A stretch of 64,000 nt of DNA from Phycisphaerae bacterium (GCA_019636475.1 JAHBXN010000003.1:372001-436000); one strand, 5' to 3'; shown: positions 17,334-26,758, counted from the stretch's first letter. Notes: generated from the sequence alone by a model not told the origin. Translations and numbers: made by a program.

Positions 17334-18443
17334 CTACCTTACGCGATGGATCAGAGATTGCGCCGTGGTCTTGATGCCGCGTATTCGACTTGAGAGCGCT
17401 TCTCGGTTTGGTGCGTATTCCATCGCCGTGTCCATGCCAACCAGCTCGCGACGGACAATGTCCGCCAGCGACGTGGTAAATGACATCATCCCCTCGTTCT
17501 CGCTACCGTCAATGAGCGCGGGCAGGTCCTGATCCTGTTCCTTGCGGATCAGATCCTTGCAGGTTGCGTTGTTCAGAAGGACTTCGGTCGCCGGGATGCG
17601 TGCTCCATCCTCGGCACCGGGGAGCAAACGCTGCGCGCAAATGGCTCGCAGTGAATTCGACAACGAACTGCGGACAAACTCATGCTCCTGCCGCGGAAAA
17701 AACTCCAGAACGCGGGCGAATGCCTGCATCGCATCGGCCGTATGAAGGGTGCCGAAAACCAGGTGCCCCGTCTCCGCGGCCTGCAGCGCGGCCGTCATGG
17801 TGAACTTATCGCGCATCTCGCCGACAAAGATCACGTCAGGGTCTTGTCGAACAATGTACTTCAAACCCTCGCCATAGGTCGGAATGTCGATACCTATCTC
17901 TCGTTGCGAGATGATCGACTTCTTCGGCCTGAAGAGATACTCGATGGGATCCTCGATCGTGACAATATTCTCATGCCGCGTGGTGTTGATCTGTTCGATC
18001 ATGGCGGCAAGCGTCGTGCTCTTCCCGGAGCCGGTCACTCCCGAAATTATGATAATGCCCTCGCCGGTCTCGGCGATGACTTTCTCGTAAATCGGCGGGA
18101 GGTGCAGCTGTTCATACGAGGGGATTGTCGGATTGACTCGGCGGATCGCGGCATTCATGACGCCACCGGCGCGAAAGATGTTTACGCGGAAACGCTCGCC
18201 TTCGGACAGGTGCGTCGCGAAGTCGAGATCGCCGTTTTCCTCGTAAAAAGCCCGCCGCGCCGCGGGAATGATCGGCTCAAGGCACTTTGCAATCTCCTCT
18301 CCGGACATCGCGGGCAGACTCACGCTTCTCAGGATTCCGCCCACTCGATAAACCGGCGGCAGCCCGGCTTTCAGATGCAGGTCGGACGCTCCATGCGTCT
18401 TCATCGCCGTCAAAAGCGCCGTCGCAGTGATCTTGTCTGACAT
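17334..18443 (-). CDS. pilT: PilT-family twitching motility / secretion ATPase
   Basis: 369 residues from ATG 18443, chosen because GGAAAGG precedes it; the open frame continues upstream but gives an atypical N-terminus. Motifs match retraction ATPases: Walker A GVTGSGKSTT, the Asp box region IVTIEDPIEYLF, Walker B VGEMRD, His box HLVFGTLHTAD. It would hydrolyse ATP to retract type IV pili. The usual GGVI-type segment before LLP reads RAICAQRLLP. No other pil gene is nearby, so its pilus genes would be elsewhere. Confidence 0.9.
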   Translation of the reverse strand: MSDKITATALLTAMKTHGASDLHLKAGLPPVYRVGGILRSVSLPAMSGEEIAKCLEPIIPAARRAFYEENGDLDFATHLSEGERFRVNIFRAGGVMNAAIRRVNPTIPSYEQLHLPPIYEKVIAETGEGIIIISGVTGSGKSTTLAAMIEQINTTRHENIVTIEDPIEYLFRPKKSIISQREIGIDIPTYGEGLKYIVRQDPDVIFVGEMRDKFTMTAALQAAETGHLVFGTLHTADAMQAFARVLEFFPRQEHEFVRSSLSNSLRAICAQRLLPGAEDGARIPATEVLLNNATCKDLIRKEQDQDLPALIDGSENEGMMSFTTSLADIVRRELVGMDTAMEYAPNREALSSRIRGIKTTAQSLIHRVR

Positions 18444-18728
18444 GGCTCGCCTTTCCAAATCAACGTCACATTCGCGCACGCCCGAAGTGCGGGAGCATGA
18501 TTCTTCTGCAATATCATGATACCCTATCGCCTTGGCAGCCGACAACGAAATCTCTCGAATCGGCCGCATATCGCAGCGATACCATTCAAGAGACTTCCGA
18601 GTATCGCAGGCTGACCGGCCCGGTAAGTGCGGATGGCCGATTCGACGTACGAGGCGTCACACGAGGGAGGTCTACGCGACATGTCCTCGGCATCCTCTTA
18701 GACTGGTGGGCGATTCGCGAGCGGCAAA

Positions 18729-19673
18729 ATGGCAAGGACGTTCTATTACTGGGATACGACATGCCTTGAGCATGACACGGGGCGACACGTCGAGTGCATC
18801 GACCGCGCTCGACGCCTTGAGCCGAGCCTCCTTCAGCGCACCGTGCCGAAGCTCGATCCCCAGCCCATCATCGAACACGACGCTGTCGAGTGGATCTGCA
18901 AGCTGCACGTCAGAGACTACCACGACTGGGTTCGCCAGCGGTGCGAAACCCAGGCTGAACGGTCACTGCTTGACCACGGCGACACCGTTGTAAGCCCTCG
19001 CAGTTATGCGGCTGCCATCGCTGCCATCAACGCGGCACTGACTGCCGGCGATGCAGTCGCCTCCGGCCGGTCATCGAGCGCGTTCTGCGCGGTGCGGCCG
19101 CCGGGTCACCACGCCCTGCCGGATGAAGCGATGGGATTCTGCCTTTTCGGAACGATCTCGATTCTGGCTCGGTATCTGCAACTTCAGCACGGCGTGGGTC
19201 GCGTGGCAATCGTGGATTGGGATGTTCATCACGGCAACGGAACGCAGCATTTTTTCTACGAAGACCCGAGTGTGTTTTTTGTGTCACTGCATCAGCACCC
19301 GCTCTGGCCGGGTAGCGGCAGAGCCAGCGAGCGCGGCGACGGGCCCGGCGAGGGTTTTACGCTCAACGTACCGATTCCCCCTTTCTCGCCCGAGACGGAA
19401 TACCTCTCAGCCTTCGAGACGAAGGTGCTTCCGGCCCTCGATGCATTCCAACCTGAGTTTCTGCTCATCTCGGCCGGTTTTGATGCACACGTCGCAGATC
19501 CGCTCGCCAGTCTGCAATTGACGGAGGCGAGCTTCGGACAGTTGACGCGATGGCTTCGGCAATTGGCCGGTCAACACTGCGGAGGGCGGATTATCAGTTG
19601 CCTCGAAGGCGGCTACGACCTCGATGCGCTGGAAGCCTCGGTTGCAGCACACGTTAGCGCACTGATGGAATGA
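18729..19673 (+). CDS. Histone-deacetylase-superfamily (AcuC/acetylpolyamine) hydrolase
   Basis: 314 residues, zinc-dependent deacetylase fold. Catalytic histidines in RPPGHHA (about 127-128), zinc ligands D165 and H167 in DWDVHHGNGT, the third zinc aspartate D252 in SAGFDAH, and the catalytic-tyrosine region EGGYD near 294 are all present, so it should be active. Substrate is uncertain: acetylated lysine or acetylpolyamine are the common options, and the location beside arginine/ornithine genes makes a polyamine plausible but not shown. Ribosome site is weak. It is divergent from pilT and 108 bases before arcA. Confidence 0.9.
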   Translation: MARTFYYWDTTCLEHDTGRHVECIDRARRLEPSLLQRTVPKLDPQPIIEHDAVEWICKLHVRDYHDWVRQRCETQAERSLLDHGDTVVSPRSYAAAIAAINAALTAGDAVASGRSSSAFCAVRPPGHHALPDEAMGFCLFGTISILARYLQLQHGVGRVAIVDWDVHHGNGTQHFFYEDPSVFFVSLHQHPLWPGSGRASERGDGPGEGFTLNVPIPPFSPETEYLSAFETKVLPALDAFQPEFLLISAGFDAHVADPLASLQLTEASFGQLTRWLRQLAGQHCGGRIISCLEGGYDLDALEASVAAHVSALME

Positions 19674-19781
19674 CCTGTGCCAGGCGCGCGACGGTGCGCG
19701 AAGCGGCATCTGGACCGAAACACACGCAGCCGCTATCATAACCCGCTATTCGACATACTCTTACGGAAGGCTGGTTGAAAC

Positions 19782-20999
19782 GTGCAGTTCAGAATCGTCA
19801 ACGAATATGATCCGCTCGAAGCCGTTCTGGTGCATCGCCCCGGGGCGGAAATTGACCGACTGACTCACGAAAACATGAAGCGCTACCTGTTTGAGGACAT
19901 CCCCTTCCTGACAGGAATGCAGGAGGAACACGACGAATTCGTGGGCGAAATGCAGGATCGAGATATCAAAGTATGCTATCTCGAGAAGATGCTGCGCGAC
20001 GTCCTGATCCAAGGTCCGGCCAAGGCGCGGCTGATCGAACAAGTCTGCATCAACAACCAGGCGCCGGCGATCGTGCCCGACCTTCTCGACGAACGCCGCG
20101 TTTCGAACGAAGCGCTCGTTCGCATTCTTTTTGCCGGACTGACCAACGGCGAGTACTACGAGTTGACCGGTCGACCGCCGCTCAAAGACGTGACGAAAAA
20201 CATCTTCATACTGCCGCCGATTCCAAATTCCTACTTCTCACGCGATCCGGCCGTCGTCGTGGGTCGTTGCGCGATCAGTTGCAAAATGCACTATACCGAG
20301 CGCGTCCGCGAGACGATTCTTGTGCGTGCGGTGCTGGAAAACCACCCTGAGTTCGCCCACCACCAGATACTCTACGGTGCATCCACAAGCCCGATCGAGG
20401 ATCGCCCGTTTACCATCGAGGGCGGAGATGTCATCGTCATCAATGAAGAATCCCTGCTCATCGGGGTAAGCGAGCGTACGCGGTCAGAGACGGTGAAAGT
20501 CTTCGCTCGCAAGGCGTTTTCGGGCGGTCAGATCCGGCGCGTCTATGAGATTCCCATCCCGTCCGAACGTTCATTTATGCATCTTGACACCGTCTTCACG
20601 ATTGTGAATCGCGGCGTCGTCGTCTGGTATCCCGGCGTGATGGAGCGCATCTCACAAATCGAGAAGTTGACGACGGACGGAAGCGGCGGGCTTGTCAGCG
20701 TTCAGGAGACGCGAACCCTCAGCGCAATTCTCAGCGACGAATTCGGAACCGAGTTGAAGGTGATTCCATCCGGCGGCGGAGATGAGCACTTCGCCACGCG
20801 GGAACAACGTACGGACGGGACCAACATCCTCGCGATCGCACCCGGTGTCGCTTGCACCTACCGACGGAATCAACGCACCATCGCGGCAATGGAGAAAGCC
20901 GGCATCGAGTGTATTTCCATTCCCGGATCGGAACTGGTCCGCGGCCTCGGTGGACCGCGCTGCATGACCATGCCGCTTCGTCGCGGCGCTCGTGACTGA
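19782..20999 (+). CDS. arcA: Arginine deiminase
   Basis: 405 residues; hydrolyses L-arginine to citrulline and ammonia. Family features: FSRDPA, FTIEGGDVIVI, the MHLDTVFTI motif with the catalytic histidine and aspartate, and the nucleophile C394 in RGLGGPRCMTM. The start is GTG at 19782 with GGAAGG 11 bases upstream. It begins the arginine-degradation set here: ornithine carbamoyltransferase and ornithine aminotransferase follow on the other strand. No carbamate kinase is present in the window. Confidence 0.95.
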   Translation: MQFRIVNEYDPLEAVLVHRPGAEIDRLTHENMKRYLFEDIPFLTGMQEEHDEFVGEMQDRDIKVCYLEKMLRDVLIQGPAKARLIEQVCINNQAPAIVPDLLDERRVSNEALVRILFAGLTNGEYYELTGRPPLKDVTKNIFILPPIPNSYFSRDPAVVVGRCAISCKMHYTERVRETILVRAVLENHPEFAHHQILYGASTSPIEDRPFTIEGGDVIVINEESLLIGVSERTRSETVKVFARKAFSGGQIRRVYEIPIPSERSFMHLDTVFTIVNRGVVVWYPGVMERISQIEKLTTDGSGGLVSVQETRTLSAILSDEFGTELKVIPSGGGDEHFATREQRTDGTNILAIAPGVACTYRRNQRTIAAMEKAGIECISIPGSELVRGLGGPRCMTMPLRRGARD

Positions 21000-21314
21000 G
21001 ATCGCGTCGCAGACTCGACCGGCCAGTACAGATCGTCCAGACGACCAAATCGCTCCAAACCGCACAAACGAGCGCCGGCGCGCCGGACGATTATCCGACG
21101 TCGGCTGACAGCCCCTGTCGCGTCTGCGTTTGCGCGCAGCGTCCTATCATACTCAGGGGCATTGAAATGAGGTGACCAGGCGCCATCCCGCGCGGCACCG
21201 GTGATGCCAATTTCTACTCGCAGCCAGTCAGTTCTTTTTCTTCACGGAGGCCGGCGGCGCGACCAGTCGCCGGATGCTCGACACGATCGCATGGATGCGA
21301 AAAGAGGCGCAGCC
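21000..21314. other. Intergenic stretch between arcA and a small lipoprotein gene
   Basis: 315 bases; no gene, tRNA or T-tailed hairpin seen. An AAAGAGG ribosome site at its end serves the next gene. Confidence 0.5.
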
Positions 21315-21656
21315 ATGTATCGCCACGGAGTGACATCCCCGTCGCTTTATTTCGCCATCGTTTTGACGGCCGCGGCGTTGCTCATTGCGACGCTGGTTGG
21401 CTGTCGCTGCGAGGAGCGGTGGGAACCTGTCACCCTCGGTGCACCGGCGTTGCTGTTTGATGACCCGATGACTGTCCCGCTGGCATCGACGGAGATTGGC
21501 CGCAATCAGTGGCCCTCGGTCACGGGACCGCTCGAAAGCATCGAAGAGACCTACTACTACCAGTACACCCGTGATTATCAGGGCAACGCATTTCAAGAAC
21601 GGAATGCCCCGATCCGTGTGTTCAGCACGGTTCGCCGAGGTTCACAAGTCCGCTGA
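21315..21656 (+). CDS. Hypothetical small lipoprotein
   Basis: 113 residues from ATG 21315, preferred over the longer frame because of a GAGG site 8 bases upstream and a proper signal sequence. A hydrophobic segment (about 12-29) ends TLVGC, a plausible lipobox. The mature part is short with EETYYYQYTRDYQG, suggesting a beta-rich domain of unknown role. It lies between arcA and argF on the opposite strand to argF. No family recognised. Confidence 0.6.
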   Translation: MYRHGVTSPSLYFAIVLTAAALLIATLVGCRCEERWEPVTLGAPALLFDDPMTVPLASTEIGRNQWPSVTGPLESIEETYYYQYTRDYQGNAFQERNAPIRVFSTVRRGSQVR

Positions 21657-21712
21657 CATCACCGCCAATCGGCGGATAAATCATCACCAGAACGACCAAT
21701 CAGGCGGCCGGA

Positions 21713-22648
21713 TCAGGCCGCGCCGGCAAGCAGAAGCATGAGCGCCTTTTGCGCGTGCAGCCGGTTCTCTGCTTCATCGAAGATCGCAGCGTTCTTTGTG
21801 CGGGAAATGTCGTACGTGATCTCGTCGCCGTAGTGTGCCGGCAGACAGTGCAGCACGACGCAATCCGGATTTGCCATCTTGAGCACATTCATATTCAACT
21901 GATAGGGCACGAAATGGGCATGCCGTCGCTGTGCATCGGCCTCCTGGCCCATGCTGGCCCAGACGTCTGTGTAGAGCACGTCCGCGCCTTTCGCGCCGTC
22001 TTCGACACTGTGGGTCGTCCGGGCGCTACCGCCGGTCATGGCCGCGATGTCCGCGGCTTTCCTGACGACATCCGCATTCGGCTCAAAGTCCTTCGGCGTC
22101 ACGATATTGACATGCATTCCCGCCAAGGCGCCGCCGAATAGGATTGAATGGGCCACATTGTTGCCGTCGCCAAGGTACGTGAACTTTAAACCCTTCAGCT
22201 TGCCCCGCCGCTCGGCAATGGTCTGAAGGTCGGCGAGAATCTGGCACGGGTGCGAAAAGTCCGACAGACCATTGATCACAGGCACGGTGGAATGTTTCGC
22301 AAGATCCTCGACGATGTCATGGCCGAAGGTTCGAGCCATGATCATGTTGCACATTCGCGAAAGGACAATCGCGATATCCTCGGTCGTCTCCCGCTTTCCG
22401 ATGCTGATGTCGGATGGCCCAAGATAAATTGCATGGCCGCCCATCTGCGTCATGCCGGCTTCAAACGAAACGCGCGTTCTGAGCGATGGCTTCTGGAAGA
22501 TCATGGCCAAGGTCTTCCCGGTCAGTCGGGTGGCATACTCCTCGGGGTGCTTTTTCACCTTCGCCGCTGTATCAAGAATCAGTTGCAATTCATCGGGGGA
22601 GAGATGGGCGAGCGAGACCAGGCTCCTGCCCTTGAGGGATTGACTCAT
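21713..22648 (-). CDS. argF: Ornithine carbamoyltransferase
   Basis: 311 residues. Reversible transfer of carbamoyl between ornithine and citrulline. Carbamoyl-phosphate loop KPSLRTRVSF, HPCQ, and the ornithine/catalytic loop HCLPAHYGDE are visible. The second residue of the usual S-T-R-T-R loop is Leu here, as in many family members. HCLPAHYG replaces the more common HCLPAHRG. It could act anabolically (argF) or in arginine breakdown (arcB); the company of arcA and rocD favours breakdown. No carbamate kinase follows it. Confidence 0.94.
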   Translation of the reverse strand: MSQSLKGRSLVSLAHLSPDELQLILDTAAKVKKHPEEYATRLTGKTLAMIFQKPSLRTRVSFEAGMTQMGGHAIYLGPSDISIGKRETTEDIAIVLSRMCNMIMARTFGHDIVEDLAKHSTVPVINGLSDFSHPCQILADLQTIAERRGKLKGLKFTYLGDGNNVAHSILFGGALAGMHVNIVTPKDFEPNADVVRKAADIAAMTGGSARTTHSVEDGAKGADVLYTDVWASMGQEADAQRRHAHFVPYQLNMNVLKMANPDCVVLHCLPAHYGDEITYDISRTKNAAIFDEAENRLHAQKALMLLLAGAA

Positions 22649-22813
22649 GGAAAGTGGCTCCTGCCTGTTTCAATCAAAGCTGAACGCTCAATATCGCCAG
22701 CGACACGACGTCGTGAACATGGGGATGTCCATCGCGGGGTATGCTACGGGACGCTCGATAGAATTCAAGAATCGACGGCCGGTCACTTTCTGCTTGAGCA
22801 ACGATCACGCGAT

Positions 22814-24145
22814 TCATCTGAATCGCGGATTCGAGCGAATGATCTCCGTCAGCCGGTCAACGCCGGACCCGGCCAGTTCGTACTCAACGCGCACATGCGG
22901 CTTGTTGATCTGAATGAGCTTCCCAAGATCGATCGGTGTGCCGATTGCCACGATATCGCAGTCGGCCGCGCTTATGGTCGCTTCCAGATCGGCGATTTGT
23001 GCCGCACCGTATCCCATCGCCGGCAGAATCTCTTCCATATGAGGGTATTTCTCATACGTTGCCTTGATTGACCCCCTCGCCGACGGACGTGGATCAACGA
23101 TGGCGGCGGCGCCGAATTCGCGGGCCGCCACATAAGCTGCGCCGTACCGCATCTCGCCGTGAGTCAACGTCGGTCCGTCTTCGACTACAAGGACACGACG
23201 CCCGCGAAGACGCTCACCATCCCGGCAGATGATCGCCGAATCCGCGCGAATCACGGTGGCTTTGGGGTTCATGGCGGCAGCGTTGAGTTCCACCGTCTTC
23301 ACGTCTGACGGCCGCGCCGTGTTAACCTTGTTGATAACAATGACATCAGCCATCCGAAAATTGGTCTCCCCGGGATAGTAGCCGGCTTCGTGTCCGGGCC
23401 GGTGCGGATCGGTCACGGTAATGAGCAGATCTGACTTGAAGAACGGCGTGTCGTTGTTGCCGCCGTCCCACAGAATCACATCCGCCTCAGCCTCCGCAGC
23501 CGCAAGAATCCGGTGGTAATCCACTCCGGCAAAGAGGAGGTTCCCGTTTTGTATGTGGAGTTCATACTCCTCGCGTTCCTCAATGGTGCAATCGTATTTG
23601 TCCATGTCAGCAAGCGTGGCGAAGCGCTGGCACGCCTGCTTTGCCAGGTCGCCATAAGGCATTGGATGGCGTACAACGGCAATGCGCTTTCCGGCACTCT
23701 TCAGTGCCGAGGCTACGCAACGCGTCGTCTGGCTTTTTCCGCAGCCGGTGCGTACGGCGCAGACTGCAATGACCGGTTTCTTCGACGGCAACATTGTAGG
23801 CCGCGTGCCCAGCAGTTCGAAACTCGCGCCGGCGGCATTGATCCGAGATGCCATGTGCATCACATATGAATGCGGCACATCCGAATAGCTGAACACCGCA
23901 AGGTCGATACCGTGTCGGGTGATAAGCGATTCCAACTCGGCTTCAGGTCGAATCGCGATCCCATCGGGATAAAGCGGCCCCGCCAGCCCAGGCGGATAAC
24001 GCCGATCCTCAATGTTCGGAATCTGCGTTGCGGTAAACGCAACCACCCGGAATCGGCTGTCATCGCGATAGCAGCAGTTGAAGTTGTGAAAATCTCGTCC
24101 GGCGGCCCCCAGGATCAGAACGGAAATCGGCTTGCGTTCGGCCAT
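22814..24145 (-). CDS. COG2403 GTPase / cyclic 2,3-diphosphoglycerate synthetase-like protein
   Basis: 443 residues from ATG 24145 with AAGGAG seven bases upstream. An N-terminal Rossmann-like domain (LILGAAGRDFHNF) precedes a P-loop domain with VRTGCGKSQTTR (about 138-149), VILWDGGNNDTPF and VVINKVN, the last resembling a G4 motif. The closest named activity in this family is archaeal cyclic 2,3-diphosphoglycerate synthetase, an ATP-driven phosphoanhydride-forming enzyme; bacterial members have no settled role. It lies 165 bases downstream of argF's start on the same strand, between argF and rocD, so a link to arginine metabolism is possible. Confidence 0.85.
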   Translation of the reverse strand: MAERKPISVLILGAAGRDFHNFNCCYRDDSRFRVVAFTATQIPNIEDRRYPPGLAGPLYPDGIAIRPEAELESLITRHGIDLAVFSYSDVPHSYVMHMASRINAAGASFELLGTRPTMLPSKKPVIAVCAVRTGCGKSQTTRCVASALKSAGKRIAVVRHPMPYGDLAKQACQRFATLADMDKYDCTIEEREEYELHIQNGNLLFAGVDYHRILAAAEAEADVILWDGGNNDTPFFKSDLLITVTDPHRPGHEAGYYPGETNFRMADVIVINKVNTARPSDVKTVELNAAAMNPKATVIRADSAIICRDGERLRGRRVLVVEDGPTLTHGEMRYGAAYVAAREFGAAAIVDPRPSARGSIKATYEKYPHMEEILPAMGYGAAQIADLEATISAADCDIVAIGTPIDLGKLIQINKPHVRVEYELAGSGVDRLTEIIRSNPRFR

Positions 24146-24233
24146 GTTGCGCTCCTTGAACGGCGTGTTCGGACACAACGAATTTGCGTAAATTCCCGTG
24201 CAAGTTGCGTGCGAAATGGGGCGAGAATTCCAT

Positions 24234-24262
24234 TTGCCTCGCCTGAGTTTGTGTTGTATTTT
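24234..24262 (+). promoter_or_regulatory. Candidate promoter of a free-standing RNA
   Basis: TTGCCT (24234-24239), 17-base spacer, TATTTT (24257-24262). The predicted first base is near 24269, exactly where the structured RNA's closing helix starts. Confidence 0.45.
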
Positions 24263-24268
24263 CTAAAT

Positions 24269-24414
24269 AGCCGAAGCGACACAGCCCGTGCCAAATACCC
24301 GGCCGTGCGACTGAGAAAGGCCGGGGGCGTCAGGCGAAGAGCACAGCTCTTCTGATCCGGCCTGCCGGAGCGCCAACGTTCGCAAGGGGCGTTCTCGCTT
24401 CGGCCTTTTTTTTT
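24269..24414 (+). ncRNA. Candidate structured RNA, about 146 nt, with its own terminator
   Basis: Bases 24270-24279 and 24395-24404 form a perfect 10-bp closing helix, followed directly by C and nine T. Inside are four local hairpins: 24298-24304/24319-24325 (7 bp), 24336-24342/24346-24352 (7 bp plus an outer 3 bp across a bulge), 24356-24360/24365-24369 (5 bp) and 24370-24374/24388-24392 (5 bp with one G-U). A promoter ends just upstream. There is no + strand gene after the terminator: it faces the 3' end of rocD. It does not match tRNA, tmRNA, SRP or RNase P RNA as I know them. A minus-strand terminator is unlikely because the T run is only on the + side. Family unknown. Confidence 0.55.
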
Positions 24415-24506
24415 GCGCAACAAGTCCGGCGCTGCGCCGGGAGCCAGCGCCGCGCGGCCGCAATTCACGCATTTCGTATTAACCGCTGTAAGAAAGGGCG
24501 GATCTC

Positions 24507-25745
24507 TCACTGAGCCTGAGCGGAAAGCAAAACCGGCCCAATCCGCTCCATTGCCCAATCAATATCGCTCTGCTCAATGATGAGGGGCGGCGCGAATCGA
24601 ATCACGTCCTCATGCGCATCCTTGCAAAGAATGCCGTCGGCCATGAACTTTTCGCAGAACCAGCGGGCCTTCGGGAAATTCGACTTGATCTGGACGCCGA
24701 TCAGCAACCCACGCCCACGGACCTCGGCCACTGCCGGCGCGCCGACCGCCTGGAGCTTGCTCTTGAAATAGGTGCCCAGTTCCTTGGCCCTCTTCTCAAG
24801 CCCATCGTTCCTAATCATGTCGATCGCGACCCGGGCCACTGCGCAGGCGAGCGGATTTCCGCCAAAAGTGGAGCCATGATCGCCCGGTGAAAACACACTC
24901 ATGATCTCGCGCGACGATACAACCGCCGAAATCGGCACAATGCCGCCGCCGAGCGCCTTACCGAGGCACATCGCATCCGGCCTCGCATCTGCACCGTCAT
25001 GCTGCCAGGCGAAACGATCGCCAGTGCGGCACAAACCGGTCTGTATTTCGTCCGCGATGAAGAGAATGTTGTGCTTCGTGCAGATCTCTCGCACTTTCCT
25101 GATATAGCCATCAGGCGGCACAAGGATCCCGCTCTCGGCCTGAATCGGCTCGACAAGGAACGCAGCAGTGTGCTTGGTGATGGCTTTCTCAAGCGCAACG
25201 GCATCGCCAAACGGCACGAGCGGAAATCCCGGCGTGAATGGACCGAAGCCATCCCGATACTGTGCGTCCGTGCTGAAACTGACAATCGTCGTTGTGCGGC
25301 CGTGAAAGTTGCCTCGGGCGCAGATAATCTCCGCCTTATCGGCTTCGATTCCCCTTTTCTTGTAACCCCACTTGCGGGCCATCTTAACCGCAGTCTCAAC
25401 AGCTTCGGCTCCGCTGTTCATCGGGAGCACCGCCTCGTAGCCGGTCAGTTCGCAAAGCTCCTTGCAGAATGGCCCGAGTTGGTCGTTGTGGAACGCCCGC
25501 GACGTCAAGGTGACCTTGTTCAGCTGCTTCGTGGCAGCCGCGATGAGTCGGTCGTTTGAGTAGCCGAAGTTGAGTGCGGAATACGCCGCGAGCATGTCGA
25601 GATACCTGTTCCCGTCGACGTCCGTCACCCAGCACCCTTCGCCGGACTCGACGATGATGGGAAGCGGGTGATAGTTGTGAGCGCTGTAAGCATCGACAAC
25701 CTTGAGGTGTTCGCAGGTCTTTGAGTCTGTAGTTGCCGTCGACAT
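24507..25745 (-). CDS. rocD: Ornithine aminotransferase
   Basis: 412 residues from ATG 25745; the longer frame adds a poor N-terminus. A PLP-dependent class III transaminase that converts ornithine and 2-oxoglutarate to glutamate 5-semialdehyde and glutamate. Motifs: NSGAEAVETAVKMARKW, DEIQTGLCRTG, and the PLP lysine in CLGKALGGG. It takes the ornithine made by arcA and argF toward glutamate or proline. A structured RNA gene lies just beyond its 3' end on the opposite strand. No signal peptide. Confidence 0.93.
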   Translation of the reverse strand: MSTATTDSKTCEHLKVVDAYSAHNYHPLPIIVESGEGCWVTDVDGNRYLDMLAAYSALNFGYSNDRLIAAATKQLNKVTLTSRAFHNDQLGPFCKELCELTGYEAVLPMNSGAEAVETAVKMARKWGYKKRGIEADKAEIICARGNFHGRTTTIVSFSTDAQYRDGFGPFTPGFPLVPFGDAVALEKAITKHTAAFLVEPIQAESGILVPPDGYIRKVREICTKHNILFIADEIQTGLCRTGDRFAWQHDGADARPDAMCLGKALGGGIVPISAVVSSREIMSVFSPGDHGSTFGGNPLACAVARVAIDMIRNDGLEKRAKELGTYFKSKLQAVGAPAVAEVRGRGLLIGVQIKSNFPKARWFCEKFMADGILCKDAHEDVIRFAPPLIIEQSDIDWAMERIGPVLLSAQAQ

Positions 25746-25853
25746 GTCAGGTATCTCATTTCGGGTTAGGGTGTTTTTTGACAAAACATCGCGATCGCCG
25801 ACTAGCCTGCCGAGGCGGCAGCCACGCCGACGCATTCAACGTCGCGGATATTA

Positions 25854-26009
<156 letters not shown>

Positions 26010-26069
26010 TTATTTTCCGGGCGCGGAACAGGAAAGGCCCGGGACCGGAGCCGCACGAGCAAATCTGAC

Positions 26070-26432
26070 ATGTCTGAGAACACACCGGTCACGCAGATTC
26101 TTCCGCACGACGATGTCCTGCTGATTCTGGTTACGCGCCGAATTCTTGACGACCTGTCAACCGAGGAACTTGTCGACACGGTCCATACTCAGGCCGGCAG
26201 CCGGCCGAGAGTGCCGATTGTCCTGGACATGAGTCGCGTGAAATTCGCTCCAAGTGTCGCGCTTGGTTCTCTGGTTCACCTTAGCAAGAGCTTTCGCCTG
26301 GAAGGCCGGCGCGTGGCGCTCATCGGTGTCGATCATCGCGTTCGCGGAACGATTCGCGTCACCCAGCTCGATAAGGTGCTTGAGATTCACGATACCGTGG
26401 CCCAGTTGCTTAGTTCACCGCCAAAGCAATAG
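26070..26432 (+). CDS. STAS-domain anti-anti-sigma factor-like protein
   Basis: 120 residues from the internal ATG 26070; the longer frame would run back through the tRNA. A single STAS fold: beta-strand VLLILV, then IVLDMSRVKFAPSVALGSLV, where the serine after AP corresponds to the phosphorylation site of SpoIIAA-type proteins, and RVALIGV. Such proteins release a sigma factor from its anti-sigma kinase. No partner kinase or RsbU-type phosphatase is adjacent. No strong ribosome site is visible near the start. Confidence 0.8.
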   Translation: MSENTPVTQILPHDDVLLILVTRRILDDLSTEELVDTVHTQAGSRPRVPIVLDMSRVKFAPSVALGSLVHLSKSFRLEGRRVALIGVDHRVRGTIRVTQLDKVLEIHDTVAQLLSSPPKQ

Positions 26433-26758
26433 CGACATCGCGTTGTCACAAAACGCAGGCCTGCGATCGGCCTCCGGGGGGCCGACTGAACCGCCTAAGC
26501 GATTGAGATTACACGTCAGAAAACTCCGGGTCTTCCCCTCCTCGCGCGTTCGATGGTGTGCGCGCCTGACAAACACTTCGCGGCGCTATACAGCCGGCGA
26601 ATCAGCGTCCGATACTGCCCCGCATTACCGGCTGATTGATTGTGCCAAAGTCGATCCTCGCACGAAACTCCGGGGCATGCTGCGTAAGATCGAATGTGAG
26701 CGCGGCCTGCATGTGTGGACACAGGCCTTCGAGTGGCATGCAAAGTGAGATCGAGACC
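26433..26758. other. Intergenic stretch after the STAS gene
   Basis: 326 bases. A GC-rich hairpin lies near 26468-26486 (TCGGCC and GGCCGA, no T run), which may end the STAS transcript. No other feature supported. Confidence 0.4.

Noticed and set aside
24269-24414. TPP riboswitch
   Set aside because: CTGAGA and a CTGATC...AGCG-like piece are present, but the conserved UAAU and downstream GCG-AGGGA parts are missing, and no thiamine gene follows.
24269-24414. 6S, SRP or RNase P RNA
   Set aside because: No central bubble of 6S type, no SRP apical GGAA/GGAG-type loop motif, and far too short for RNase P.
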